Assembly: GCA_937860285.1 (NCBI GenBank)
Contig: CALMBS010000517.1
Span: 1 to 9,335, forward strand
Reading direction: 5' to 3'
Source: an uncultured Chloroflexota bacterium
GTDB lineage: Bacteria > Chloroflexota > Dehalococcoidia > UBA2247 > RBG-13-53-26
DNA: 9,335 bases
Below are positions 1-5,897 of this stretch, piece by piece (within the stretch, counting starts at the first letter, position 1; the number at the start of each line of letters is the position of its first letter). A program made the translations under genes and the position numbers. The notes beneath the pieces were generated by a model. The model saw nothing but the letters and a program-made list of their open reading frames with translations. It searched no databases and had not been told where the DNA came from.

Positions 1-69
1 TCGGATGACTCGAACCAGATCACCGGGCAGACCTTCAGCATCACCGGCGGGCTCACGTTCCCGGGGTGA
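1..69 (+). CDS. C-terminal end of a probable short-chain dehydrogenase/reductase (partial)
   Basis: The frame starting at base 1 stays open for 22 codons and stops at TGA 67-69. The peptide ends SNQITGQTFSITGGLTFPG. The pattern T-G-Q-x(5)-G-G followed by a few residues is the usual end of classical SDR oxidoreductases (for example FabG-like enzymes), where it follows the last helix and lines the substrate/tetramer face. No other part of the gene lies in the window, so cofactor motif, catalytic Tyr/Lys and substrate cannot be judged. It ends 40 bases before pyrH on the same strand, so read-through into pyrH is possible. The identification rests on one short motif. An unrelated protein with a similar tail is possible. 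Confidence 0.65.
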   Translation, partial: SDDSNQITGQTFSITGGLTFPG

Positions 70-92
70 CCGGGGCCGTGAAATCTGCGAAC

Positions 93-98
93 AGGAGG
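93..98 (+). promoter_or_regulatory. Ribosome binding site of pyrH
   Basis: AGGAGG lies 11 bases before ATG 110. It decides the pyrH start: the frame is open back to base 5, but the extra 35 residues are low-complexity Arg/Ser/Gly sequence overlapping the upstream gene's coding end, and have no counterpart in UMP kinases. Confidence 0.75.
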
Positions 99-109
99 AC
101 TGCGGACCA

Positions 110-847
110 ATGAATGAGCCGGCAACGGGCTACAGGCGGATCCTGCTGAAGCTGAGCGGCGAAGCCCTCATGGGCAAGCGCGAGTACGGCATCGACGACT
201 CCATCCTGAAGATGGTGGCCAGGCAGGTGAAGGAGGTCCTGGACACCGGGGTCCAGGTGGCCATCGTGGTGGGCGGGGGCAACATCTGGAGGGGGGCTGA
301 CGCTGCTGCCCGGGGCATGGACCGGGCCACTGCCGACTACGCCGGCATGCTGGCCACGGTCATGAATGCCCTGGCCCTGCACGACGCCCTGGAGAAGGCG
401 GGCGTCGTGGCCCGCACCCAGACGGCCGTCCCCATCCAGTCGGTGGCCGAGCCCTACATCCGCCTCCGGGCCATCCGCCACCTGGAGAAGGGGAGGGTGG
501 TGATCTTCGCTGCCGGGACGGGGAACCCGTACATGACCACGGACACCGCGGCCGCCCTGCGGGCGATCGAGATCAAGGCCGAGGTAGTGCTGATGGCCAA
601 GAACAAGGTGGACGGGGTGTACTCCGCCGACCCCAACAAGGACCCCACCGCCCGCAAGTTCGAGCGCTTGAACCACCGCGAGGCCCTCAAGATGGGGCTC
701 AATGTCATGGATGCCACCGCCTTTTCGCTGTGCATGGAGAACAACGTGCCCATCGTGGTGTTCGACCTCCACGCCGCCAACAGTATCAAACGAGCAGTAG
801 CCAGGGAGCACATCGGGACCCTGGTGTCTTCGGGGGTGAAGGAATGA
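110..847 (+). CDS. pyrH: UMP kinase (uridylate kinase)
   Basis: This is a 245-residue protein, the usual length of bacterial hexameric UMP kinase, which phosphorylates UMP to UDP with ATP in the cytoplasm. It belongs to the amino acid kinase fold and is unrelated to eukaryotic UMP/CMP kinase. Visible motifs in order are KLSGEAL (14-20, phosphate binding), VVGGGNIWRG (53-62), DYAGMLATVMNA (76-87, UMP contact), AAGTGNPYMTTDTAA (134-148), KVDGVYSADP (166-175, ATP side) and MDATAFSLCMENNVPIVVFDL (200-220), where Phe204 replaces the more usual Ile. The start at ATG 110 is fixed by the AGGAGG before it. The stop overlaps the frr start by four bases (ATGA), so the two genes are probably translationally coupled. 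pyrH-frr adjacency is very common in bacteria. Confidence 0.97.
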   Translation: MNEPATGYRRILLKLSGEALMGKREYGIDDSILKMVARQVKEVLDTGVQVAIVVGGGNIWRGADAAARGMDRATADYAGMLATVMNALALHDALEKAGVVARTQTAVPIQSVAEPYIRLRAIRHLEKGRVVIFAAGTGNPYMTTDTAAALRAIEIKAEVVLMAKNKVDGVYSADPNKDPTARKFERLNHREALKMGLNVMDATAFSLCMENNVPIVVFDLHAANSIKRAVAREHIGTLVSSGVKE

Positions 848-1401
848 TTGACGACACGCTGAAGGCCGCCGACAGCAAGATGCAGAAGACGGTCCAGGTC
901 CTGAAGAGGGAGATGGAGACCATCCGGTCCGGCCGGGCCACCGCGGCTCTGGTGGACGGCATCGTGGTGGAGGCCTATGGCACGAACACGCCGCTGCCCC
1001 AGCTGGCGAACATATCCGTGCCCGAGGCCAGGCTCCTGCTGATCCAGCCCTGGGACCGGAGCATCGTGGGGAACGTGCAGAAGGCCATCCAGAAGTCGGA
1101 CCTGGGCCTGAACCCGCAGAGCGACGGGGAGGTCATCCGTTTGGTGATACCGCCGCCCACGGAAGAGCGCCGGAAGGATCTGGTCAAGGTGGTGCACAAG
1201 AGGGTCGAGGACGCCAAGATCGCCGTGCGCAACGTGCGGCGGGACGCCCTGGAGGAGCTCCGGAAGCTGGAGAAGGACAAGAAGGTGTCGCGGGACGACA
1301 GCACGCGGGCCACGGACAGGCTGCAGAAGCTGACGGACCGGTTCATCGGCGAGGTCTCCAAGGTGGGCGCGGACAAAGAAGCCGAGATCATGGAGGTCTA
1401 G
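844..1401 (+). CDS. frr: Ribosome recycling factor
   Basis: The product has 185 residues, exactly the typical RRF length. RRF works with EF-G to split the post-termination ribosome. The sequence shows the N-terminal helix with IRSGRA (27-32), the inserted beta domain (about 33-104) containing YGTNTPLPQLANISVPE (45-61) and PWDRS (69-73), then TEERRKDLVK (106-115) and the long C-terminal helices with RNVRRDALEELRKLEKD (129-145). Arg132 falls at the position known to matter for ribosome binding in E. coli. The frame is open upstream to 730 inside pyrH, but ATG 844 overlaps the pyrH stop as ATGA and yields the canonical N-terminus MIDDTLKAA. A GGTGAAGGA stretch at 835-843 sits just before it. Confidence 0.97.
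   Translation: MIDDTLKAADSKMQKTVQVLKREMETIRSGRATAALVDGIVVEAYGTNTPLPQLANISVPEARLLLIQPWDRSIVGNVQKAIQKSDLGLNPQSDGEVIRLVIPPPTEERRKDLVKVVHKRVEDAKIAVRNVRRDALEELRKLEKDKKVSRDDSTRATDRLQKLTDRFIGEVSKVGADKEAEIMEV
1392..1397 (+). promoter_or_regulatory. Ribosome binding site inside the end of frr, for uppS
   Basis: GGAGGT overlaps the last frr codons and lies 4 bases before an in-frame CTG at 1402. It is the only strong Shine-Dalgarno match near the uppS start. The first in-frame ATG (1435) is 37 bases further on with no such match in front of it. This argues for translation from CTG 1402. Confidence 0.5.
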
Positions 1402-1434
1402 CTGGTCGAGAAAGAAACGGCCCAGATCAGCCCC

Positions 1435-2112
1435 ATGCCCACCCACGTGGCCATCATCATGGACGGGAACGTCAGGTGGGCGGAGAAGCGGCACCTGTCC
1501 CGCCTCAAGGGGCACCGCGCCGGGACGGAGAACATCCGTCGTGTCGTGGAGACCTTCGGCCAGAGCGGCGTCAAGTACCTGACCCTGTACGCCTTCTCCA
1601 CGGAGAACTGGCAGCGCCCCAGAAGCGAGGTGAAGGAGCTGATGCAGATCCTGGCCAGCGTCATCGGCCGCGAGACGAAGGAGATGCACCAGAGGGGGAT
1701 CAGGCTGCGCCACCTGGGGAGGCTGGACCGGCTGCCCGGCAGGCTCCAGGAAGAGGTGGCCAAGTCCATTGAGCTGACCCGGAACAACGACCGGATGACC
1801 CTCTCCGTGGCCTTCGACTACGGCGGCCGGGCCGAGATCGTCGAGGCCGCCAGGCGCCTGCTTCACGAGAACGCCGACCCGGATGCGCTGGACGAGGAAG
1901 CCTTCGGCCGCCACCTGTACACCGACGGGCTGCCCGACCCCGACCTGATCATCCGTACCGCCGGCGAGATGAGGCTGTCCAACTTCCTGCTGTGGCAATC
2001 GGCGTACAGTGAGTACTACTTCACCCCGGTGTACTGGCCGGACTTCGACGCCGAAGAGGTGCGGAAGGCGCTGCTGGCCTTCAGCCAGAGGGCCCGCAAC
2101 TTCGGGGCCTGA
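1435..2112 (+). CDS. uppS: Undecaprenyl (polyprenyl) diphosphate synthase, cis-prenyltransferase
   Basis: It adds isopentenyl units in cis to farnesyl diphosphate, giving the C55 lipid carrier for peptidoglycan and other surface glycans. From ATG 1435 it has 225 residues; from CTG 1402 it would have 236, closer to the family, which normally has 10-20 residues before HVAIIMDGN. Motifs, numbered from ATG 1435, are HVAIIMDGNVRWA (4-16, catalytic Asp10), GHRAGTENIRRVVE (27-39 region), YLTLYAFSTENW (48-59), FDYGGRAEIVEA (127-138), and DPDLIIRTAGEMRLSNFLLW (168-187) with the diphosphate-binding arginines 174 and 180, followed by Glu193. The usual DGNGRW reads DGNVRW, a change in the phosphate-binding loop. 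The strong ribosome binding site favours the CTG start. The gene sits 33 bases after frr (none if CTG is used) and 29 bases before cdsA, consistent with one operon. Confidence 0.94.
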   Translation: MPTHVAIIMDGNVRWAEKRHLSRLKGHRAGTENIRRVVETFGQSGVKYLTLYAFSTENWQRPRSEVKELMQILASVIGRETKEMHQRGIRLRHLGRLDRLPGRLQEEVAKSIELTRNNDRMTLSVAFDYGGRAEIVEAARRLLHENADPDALDEEAFGRHLYTDGLPDPDLIIRTAGEMRLSNFLLWQSAYSEYYFTPVYWPDFDAEEVRKALLAFSQRARNFGA

Positions 2113-2141
2113 CCCGGCCAGCGGCGGAAGAGCTGGTGGCA

Positions 2142-3017
2142 ATGAAGCTGAGAGTTCTCACGGCCGTAGTCGGCATCCCGCTTCTCCTGGCCTTCATCTA
2201 CTTCGATTTCGGCTGGGAGACCTCCTGGTTTGACCGGTTCCCGCTGCTGGTCCTGCTCATTGGCGCGGCGGCCGCCGTCGGCGGCCGGGAGTTCTTCCGG
2301 CTGGGGCGGGACGCGGGGGCGCGGCCGCTCATGGTGTTCGGGGTCATCTGGGCGCTGCTCTTCGTGGCGGCGGCCCTCTTCAACGGGCAGCGGGCCGCCA
2401 GCCCCGAGGCGGCCGAGAACGTAGACTGGGGCATCGGGGCCCTGCTGGCCGCGGCGGCCGTTCTGCCCCTGGTCTGGCTGACCATCTTCCGCCGGGATGT
2501 CGCCCTGGAGAGCTGGGCCTGGACCCTGGCGGGCATCCTCTATGCGGGGTGGATGCTGGGCCACTGGGTGATGCTGCGGCAGCTGGACCACGGGCGGGAA
2601 CTGGTCATCCTGGCCGTGTTCGCCACCTTCGCCTGCGATACCGCGGCCTACTTCGTGGGCCGGACCTGGGGCCGGCACCGCATGACGCCCAGGGTGAGCC
2701 CCAACAAGACCTGGGAGGGGGCGGCCGGAGGGTTTGCGGGCGCGGTGGCCGCGGCCGCGGCCCTGTGCTACCTGCTCAACCTGGGGGACTGGGTGCTGCC
2801 GCTCTCCTACCTGGAGGCGGTGGCGGTGGGGTGCCTCATCGGTGTGGGCGCCCAGCTCGGCGACCTGGCGGAGTCCGTGGTCAAGCGCCGGGCCGGGGTG
2901 AAGGACTCGGGGCACCTGCTGCCCGGCCACGGCGGGCTGCTGGACCGCATAGACAGCCTGGTGTTCACCGGGGTTATCGTATACTACTTCGCGATGTGGT
3001 ATGCGCCGGGTCCGTAG
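2142..3017 (+). CDS. cdsA: Phosphatidate cytidylyltransferase (CDP-diacylglycerol synthase)
   Basis: It converts phosphatidate and CTP to CDP-diacylglycerol, the precursor of the anionic phospholipids and phosphatidylethanolamine. The 291-residue protein is very hydrophobic, with about seven to eight membrane segments (roughly 5-22, 33-48, 64-80, 97-117, 126-146, 153-173, 195-214, 222-240, and a C-terminal one at 272-287). The inner motif ACDTAAYFVGR (164-174) followed by SPNKTWEGAAGG (186-197) is typical. The family signature occupies 245-271, with SVVKR (245-249), KDSGH (254-258) and PGHGGLLDRID (261-271); its acidic residues bind the metal ions. ATG 2142 is preferred because GGAAGAG at 2126-2132 is 9 bases away. 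GTG 2136, two codons earlier, is the alternative. It follows uppS by 29 bases, as in many genomes, but the expected next gene (dxr) is displaced by about 2.9 kb. Confidence 0.96.
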   Translation: MKLRVLTAVVGIPLLLAFIYFDFGWETSWFDRFPLLVLLIGAAAAVGGREFFRLGRDAGARPLMVFGVIWALLFVAAALFNGQRAASPEAAENVDWGIGALLAAAAVLPLVWLTIFRRDVALESWAWTLAGILYAGWMLGHWVMLRQLDHGRELVILAVFATFACDTAAYFVGRTWGRHRMTPRVSPNKTWEGAAGGFAGAVAAAAALCYLLNLGDWVLPLSYLEAVAVGCLIGVGAQLGDLAESVVKRRAGVKDSGHLLPGHGGLLDRIDSLVFTGVIVYYFAMWYAPGP

Positions 3018-3100
3018 GGGGACCAGGCGCCGTGGCCCCACAGCTCCACCGGGCCGCCGGTGGACTCCCCGTCCCGGCCTCGCCTGACTACCAGGCCGGG
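3009..3100 (+). other. Run of three hairpins after cdsA (possible U-less terminator region)
   Basis: Three stems follow one another. GGTCC 3009-3013 pairs with GGACC 3020-3024 around the cdsA stop codon. TCCACCGG 3045-3052 pairs perfectly with CCGGTGGA 3057-3064 across a GCCG loop. CCCGGCCT 3073-3080 pairs perfectly with AGGCCGGG 3093-3100 across a 12-base loop. None is followed by a T run, so this is not a classical intrinsic terminator. It could stop or pause polymerase by another route, protect the 3' end of the upstream message, or be chance structure in GC-rich DNA. The 178-base gap 3018-3195 holds these hairpins and a candidate promoter, and no gene that I can support. Confidence 0.4.
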
Positions 3101-3141
3101 GTCCCTCAGAGACTCCAGCAAAAGCCCTCTCCCAACTCATG

Positions 3142-3170
3142 GCGTCAATGGCCGGGTTTCGTTCTATGCT
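3142..3170 (+). promoter_or_regulatory. Candidate sigma70-type promoter for the DUF6544-like gene
   Basis: TATGCT (3165-3170) resembles a -10 box, and GCGTCA (3142-3147) stands 17 bases upstream as a poor -35 (3 of 6 matches). Initiation near 3177 would give a leader of about 19 bases that just includes the ribosome binding site at 3179-3187. The -35 is weak, so this is tentative. Confidence 0.25.
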
Positions 3171-3178
3171 GGAAGCAG

Positions 3179-3187
3179 GTGGAGGAG
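3179..3187 (+). promoter_or_regulatory. Strong ribosome binding site of the DUF6544-like gene
   Basis: GGTGGAGGAG carries a full GGAGGAG core ending 8 bases before ATG 3196. It decides the start: the upstream ATG at 3139, in the same frame, has no such site and would put a polar extension in front of the membrane segment. Confidence 0.75.
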
Positions 3188-3195
3188 AATCAGCT

Positions 3196-4068
3196 ATGAT
3201 GAGATCCAGAATGTGGCAAGTGGCCCTGGCAGGGGTGGGAGCGGTCATTCTGCTGGCGGTCGCCGCGATCGCGGCCACGGCCATCGGCAGCTCTCGCTTT
3301 CGAGATGCTTTTGGCGACAGTGCGGCAGAGGTGCTGTCCAATAGCCTGCCGGTGCCGGGGGTGGTCACCGAAGCGGACCTGGCGGACCTGCCCCAGCCGG
3401 TGCAACGATACCTCCGCTACACGGGGGTCGTCGGCCTGCAGAGAACCAGCACCGTGAGGCTGAAGCAGACCGGCGCTTTGCGGCAGACGCAGGAAGACTC
3501 GTGGAAGGACATCGAAGCCGTGGAGTACTTCTCGGTGGATCCGGCCGCGTTCGTCTGGATGGGTGAGATGGCCGCCGGCCCGTTCAGCATCGTCGCCGCC
3601 AGGGATTCGTATGTCGAAGGCCGCGGTCACATGCTCATCAAGATGCTGGGCATCCGGACCATCGGTGACGTTCGGGGGGATGAGATGGACTACAGCTCGC
3701 TGGTGCGCTATCTGAACGAGATGATGTGGTTTCCGACGGCGTTTCTGGAGGACAACATACGCTGGGAGGCCATCGACCACAGCGCGGCCAGGGTCACCAT
3801 AACCAACGGCGACCTGAGCGCCTCGGCGGTAATGCGCTTTGATGAAGAGGGGGCCCTGACTACCTTCACGGGCGAGAGATACCATGAAGTAGGTGGAGAG
3901 TATGTGAAGGACACCTGGGAAACACCTATGACCCGCTATGGCGAATTCAATGGGCTCAGGCTCCCGGTGGAAGGGGAGGCTGTTTGGAGGATGAGCAGCG
4001 GGGACTTCTCCTATATCCGGTTGGAGATCACTGCCCTGGAATACAACGTAACCGGGGTCTACAGCTGA
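3196..4068 (+). CDS. Membrane-anchored DUF6544-like protein of unknown function
   Basis: The product has 290 residues. A short basic start (MMRSRMWQ) leads into one hydrophobic segment at about 8-31, rich in Ala/Val/Leu, then a soluble domain presumably outside the cytoplasm. There is no lipobox cysteine, so an uncleaved anchor is likelier than a lipoprotein. The soluble part matches my memory of the DUF6544 (formerly unnamed) family: LPQPVQRYLRYTGVVG (65-80), an FVWMGEMAAGPFSIV stretch (119-133) with RDSYVEGRGHM (136-146), SSLVRYLNEMMWFPTAFL (167-184), RFDEEGALTTF (214-224), and a C-terminal GEFNGLRLPVEGEAVW (249-264) and YIRLEITALEYN (273-284). The domain is likely a beta-rich sheet that might bind a hydrophobic ligand, but that is inference. 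Its function is unknown. It lies 71 bases before an ABC exporter gene on the same strand and could be its partner. Local GC is lower where sampled than in the core genes, which suggests later acquisition. Confidence 0.85.
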   Translation: MMRSRMWQVALAGVGAVILLAVAAIAATAIGSSRFRDAFGDSAAEVLSNSLPVPGVVTEADLADLPQPVQRYLRYTGVVGLQRTSTVRLKQTGALRQTQEDSWKDIEAVEYFSVDPAAFVWMGEMAAGPFSIVAARDSYVEGRGHMLIKMLGIRTIGDVRGDEMDYSSLVRYLNEMMWFPTAFLEDNIRWEAIDHSAARVTITNGDLSASAVMRFDEEGALTTFTGERYHEVGGEYVKDTWETPMTRYGEFNGLRLPVEGEAVWRMSSGDFSYIRLEITALEYNVTGVYS

Positions 4069-4073
4069 CGAGC

Positions 4074-4120
4074 GGTGGAGACGGCGCCGGCCGGTCCGGC
4101 CGGCGAGCCGTCGGGCCACC
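4074..4120 (+). other. Large nested hairpin just before the ABC ATPase gene
   Basis: Three stems nest perfectly. GGTGG 4074-4078 pairs with CCACC 4116-4120, GACGG 4080-4084 with CCGTC 4108-4112, and CGCCGGCCG 4085-4093 with CGGCCGGCG 4097-4105 around the 3-base loop GTC. That gives 19 base pairs in 47 bases, with only a small internal loop (A/GGG) and a 2-base bulge (AG 4106-4107). It fills most of the gap between the two genes and ends 4 bases before the ATPase ribosome binding site. No T run follows, so it is not a normal intrinsic terminator. It may lower read-through, control translation of the ATPase, or mark an mRNA processing or protection point. Confidence 0.6.
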
Positions 4121-4124
4121 AGTC

Positions 4125-4134
4125 GAGGGGGTGA
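4125..4134 (+). promoter_or_regulatory. Ribosome binding site of the ABC ATPase gene
   Basis: GAGGGGGTGA lies 4 bases before GTG 4139 (about 10 bases from its GAGG core). It is the only purine-rich match here and supports the GTG start, since no in-frame ATG occurs near the N-terminus. It sits immediately after the nested hairpin. Confidence 0.5.
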
Positions 4135-4138
4135 CGGA

Positions 4139-5095
4139 GTGCAGCAGGACGCAGTACTGAGAGCGGAGAACCTGTGCAAGTCCTATGTCAAGGGTGTGCT
4201 GGTGAATGACCACGTGTCCCTTTCTCTGAGCCGCGGTGAGATCTTCGGACTGCTGGGTCCCAATGGGGCCGGCAAGACGACCTTCGTCAAGCAGGTGATC
4301 GGCCTGGCGAAGCCCGACTCTGGCCGCATAGCGATTGACGGCGTCGACGTGGTGGCCAATCCCGGCTACGCCCGACAGTCGTGCTCCTTCCAGGCGCAGG
4401 TCCAGGCGCCGATCTCGGGGCTCAGCACACTCGAGGCCATAGAGCTGGCGGGACAGATCCGGGGTGGCCGGTACCGTGAGGTCCACGAACGGGCCATGGG
4501 CCTCATCGACCGGCTGGAGCTGGGCGAATGGAGGAAGACGATGGGCGCTACCATATCCGGGGGTGTCCGGCGTCTGGTGGCCTTCTGCATGGCCGCGGTG
4601 GTGCCGGGAAGGGTGGTGATTCTCGACGAGCCGACGAATGACGTTGACCCTCTGCGACGGCGGGCCATCTGGCAGGAGGTGCAGGGCCTGGCGCGCGACG
4701 GGTCGGCGGTCCTGCTCGTTACGCACAATATCCTGGAAGCCGAGCGAGTCGTCGACCGGCTGGCCATCGTGGACTCCGGCAGGGTGATCAGCACGGGCAC
4801 ACCGGCCAGCCTGAAGGAGTCTGCGGGCGATGCGATGCGGCTGGAGCTTACGCTGGAACCGAACGCGGCGGCGCCCGGCTTTCCCGATTTCCTGCGGCAT
4901 CCGGTGGTCATCAACCGGCGCATACTGGGGGAAGTCAGCCTGTCCCACGTTTCCGCCGCCATAGCCTGGGCGCGCGCCCTGAAAGAAGGCGGCGCCATCG
5001 AGGAGTTCCTGCTGGGACCGGCCACTATGGAGGACTTCTACATACGGATGGTGCGGAACCCCAATGGCACGGGGGTGAAGGGGAAGAGCCAATGA
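4139..5095 (+). CDS. ABC-2 type transporter ATP-binding protein
   Basis: This is a 318-residue ATPase of the DrrA/NatA-type ABC-2 exporter class that would power the membrane protein encoded next. Motifs are Walker A GPNGAGKT (40-47), a Q-loop region near FQAQ (84-87), signature ISGGVRRL (140-147 region; LSGG with Leu to Ile), Walker B VVILDEPT (159-166, catalytic Glu164), D-loop NDVD (167-170) and switch His196 in LLVTHN. The roughly 100 residues after the nucleotide-binding domain form the C-terminal extension common in exporter ATPases, ending in an MEDFYIRMV segment (297-305). All catalytic residues are present, so the protein should be active. The start is GTG 4139. Its stop overlaps the permease start as ATGA, a sign of translational coupling. 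The substrate (lipid, drug, polysaccharide or peptide) cannot be read from the sequence. Confidence 0.93.
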   Translation: MQQDAVLRAENLCKSYVKGVLVNDHVSLSLSRGEIFGLLGPNGAGKTTFVKQVIGLAKPDSGRIAIDGVDVVANPGYARQSCSFQAQVQAPISGLSTLEAIELAGQIRGGRYREVHERAMGLIDRLELGEWRKTMGATISGGVRRLVAFCMAAVVPGRVVILDEPTNDVDPLRRRAIWQEVQGLARDGSAVLLVTHNILEAERVVDRLAIVDSGRVISTGTPASLKESAGDAMRLELTLEPNAAAPGFPDFLRHPVVINRRILGEVSLSHVSAAIAWARALKEGGAIEEFLLGPATMEDFYIRMVRNPNGTGVKGKSQ

Positions 5096-5832
5096 CAGCG
5101 CGGCATCTGAGAAGCTACTGGCTCATGCTCAAATGGGTATTCCTGAGCAACCGGACATGGCTCTCACTGAACATCGCCGTGCAGGTGATGATTGCCGTCG
5201 GGTTCATCTACGGCATCAGCTTCTTCTACCCGTCGATCACCCCCGAAACCGCCAAGTACCTGACCGCCGGCGCGCCGACGATCATACTCATCACCGTTGG
5301 GCTGGTGATGGCGCCGCAGATGGTGGCGAGCATGCGCACCGAGGGGACATTTGACTATGTGTGGTCGCTCCCCGTGCCGCGCATGGTCTACATTGCCGCG
5401 GATGCCACAAACCTGTTCGGGACCACGCTCCCGGGCGCTATCCTGGCCGTGGTGCTGGGCGCCTCCTATTTCCACTTCAACTTGAGTCTCAGCCCGCTGG
5501 CCATCCCGGCAGTCATCATGATATCGCTGGGCAGCACCTTTATGGGCTACTCGATGGCTTTCGCCGTGCCGAAGCCGATGCTGGCGCAGGTGCTGACCCA
5601 GATCATCATCTTTGCCGTGATGCTGTTTTCGCCCATCATGTACCCGGCAGAACAGCTGCCCGGGTGGCTACGGGCCGTTCATCAGGTGTTGCCGGTCCAG
5701 TACATGGCCGACCTTCTGCGCGGCACGCTCACCGACCTGGAAGTGAACCTGGGGCTGGCCTTCGGGGTGGTGGGAGCGTGGTTTGCGGCCGGTTTCGCTT
5801 GCACCTGGCTGCTGGTCCACCGGCGCCAGTAG
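5092..5832 (+). CDS. ABC-2 type transporter permease
   Basis: The 246-residue integral membrane protein has about six hydrophobic segments, at roughly 24-46, 57-80, 105-126, 133-158, 164-187 and 219-243, the standard ABC-2 permease layout. The hallmark follows segment five: SPIMYPAEQLPGWLRAVHQV (180-199), then LPVQYMADLLR (200-210), like the SP..P...LP.WL...P...R motif of DrrB/NodJ-type exporters. The segment RTEGTFDYVWSLPVPR (82-97) is a typical cytoplasmic coupling loop that contacts the ATPase. ATG 5092 overlaps the ATPase stop by four bases, so the pair surely forms one transporter, probably as a dimer of each. It is shorter than two-gene permeases with large external domains. The substrate is unknown. 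The stop is TAG 5830-5832, followed by a weak 5-bp stem (5833-5847) without a T run. Confidence 0.92.
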   Translation: MTARHLRSYWLMLKWVFLSNRTWLSLNIAVQVMIAVGFIYGISFFYPSITPETAKYLTAGAPTIILITVGLVMAPQMVASMRTEGTFDYVWSLPVPRMVYIAADATNLFGTTLPGAILAVVLGASYFHFNLSLSPLAIPAVIMISLGSTFMGYSMAFAVPKPMLAQVLTQIIIFAVMLFSPIMYPAEQLPGWLRAVHQVLPVQYMADLLRGTLTDLEVNLGLAFGVVGAWFAAGFACTWLLVHRRQ

Positions 5833-5868
5833 GGCGGAGGGCCCGCCATCGACCCACACCCATTCTGC

Positions 5869-5897
5869 TTTAACTCGGGCATGCCTCGTGATATGCT
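5869..5897 (+). promoter_or_regulatory. Extended -10 promoter upstream of dxr
   Basis: TGA-TATGCT (5889-5897) is an extended -10 box. TTTAAC (5869-5874) lies exactly 17 bases upstream as a moderate -35. The spacer holds the perfect palindrome GGCATGCC (5878-5885), a possible operator half. Expected initiation is near 5904. It lies between the accessory block and dxr, where it would supply transcription to dxr-rseP-ispG independently of the upstream genes. Confidence 0.5.

Noticed and set aside
454..2142. A 562-codon open frame on the minus strand across pyrH, frr and uppS
   Set aside because: It is antisense to three clearly identified genes, is rich in Pro/Gly/His/Leu as expected from the reverse of GC-biased codons, and shows no recognisable domain.
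3139..3195. An earlier ATG (3139) for the DUF6544-like protein
   Set aside because: It adds 19 residues ahead of the membrane segment without a ribosome binding site, while GGAGGAG sits at the right distance from ATG 3196; the candidate -10 box also lies within this stretch.
3060..3344. A small plus-strand frame in the gap after cdsA running into the DUF6544-like gene
   Set aside because: It has no ribosome binding site, a Ser/Gly/Arg-rich composition, and overlaps the well-supported gene at 3196 in another frame.
2016..3368. A 450-codon minus-strand open frame across cdsA and the following gap
   Set aside because: It is the mirror of cdsA codon bias, with low-complexity Pro/Gly/Arg/Gln sequence and no family motif.
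5833..5847. Intrinsic terminator after the permease gene
   Set aside because: GGCGG/CCGCC gives only a 5-bp stem with a 5-base loop and no T run, too weak to call.
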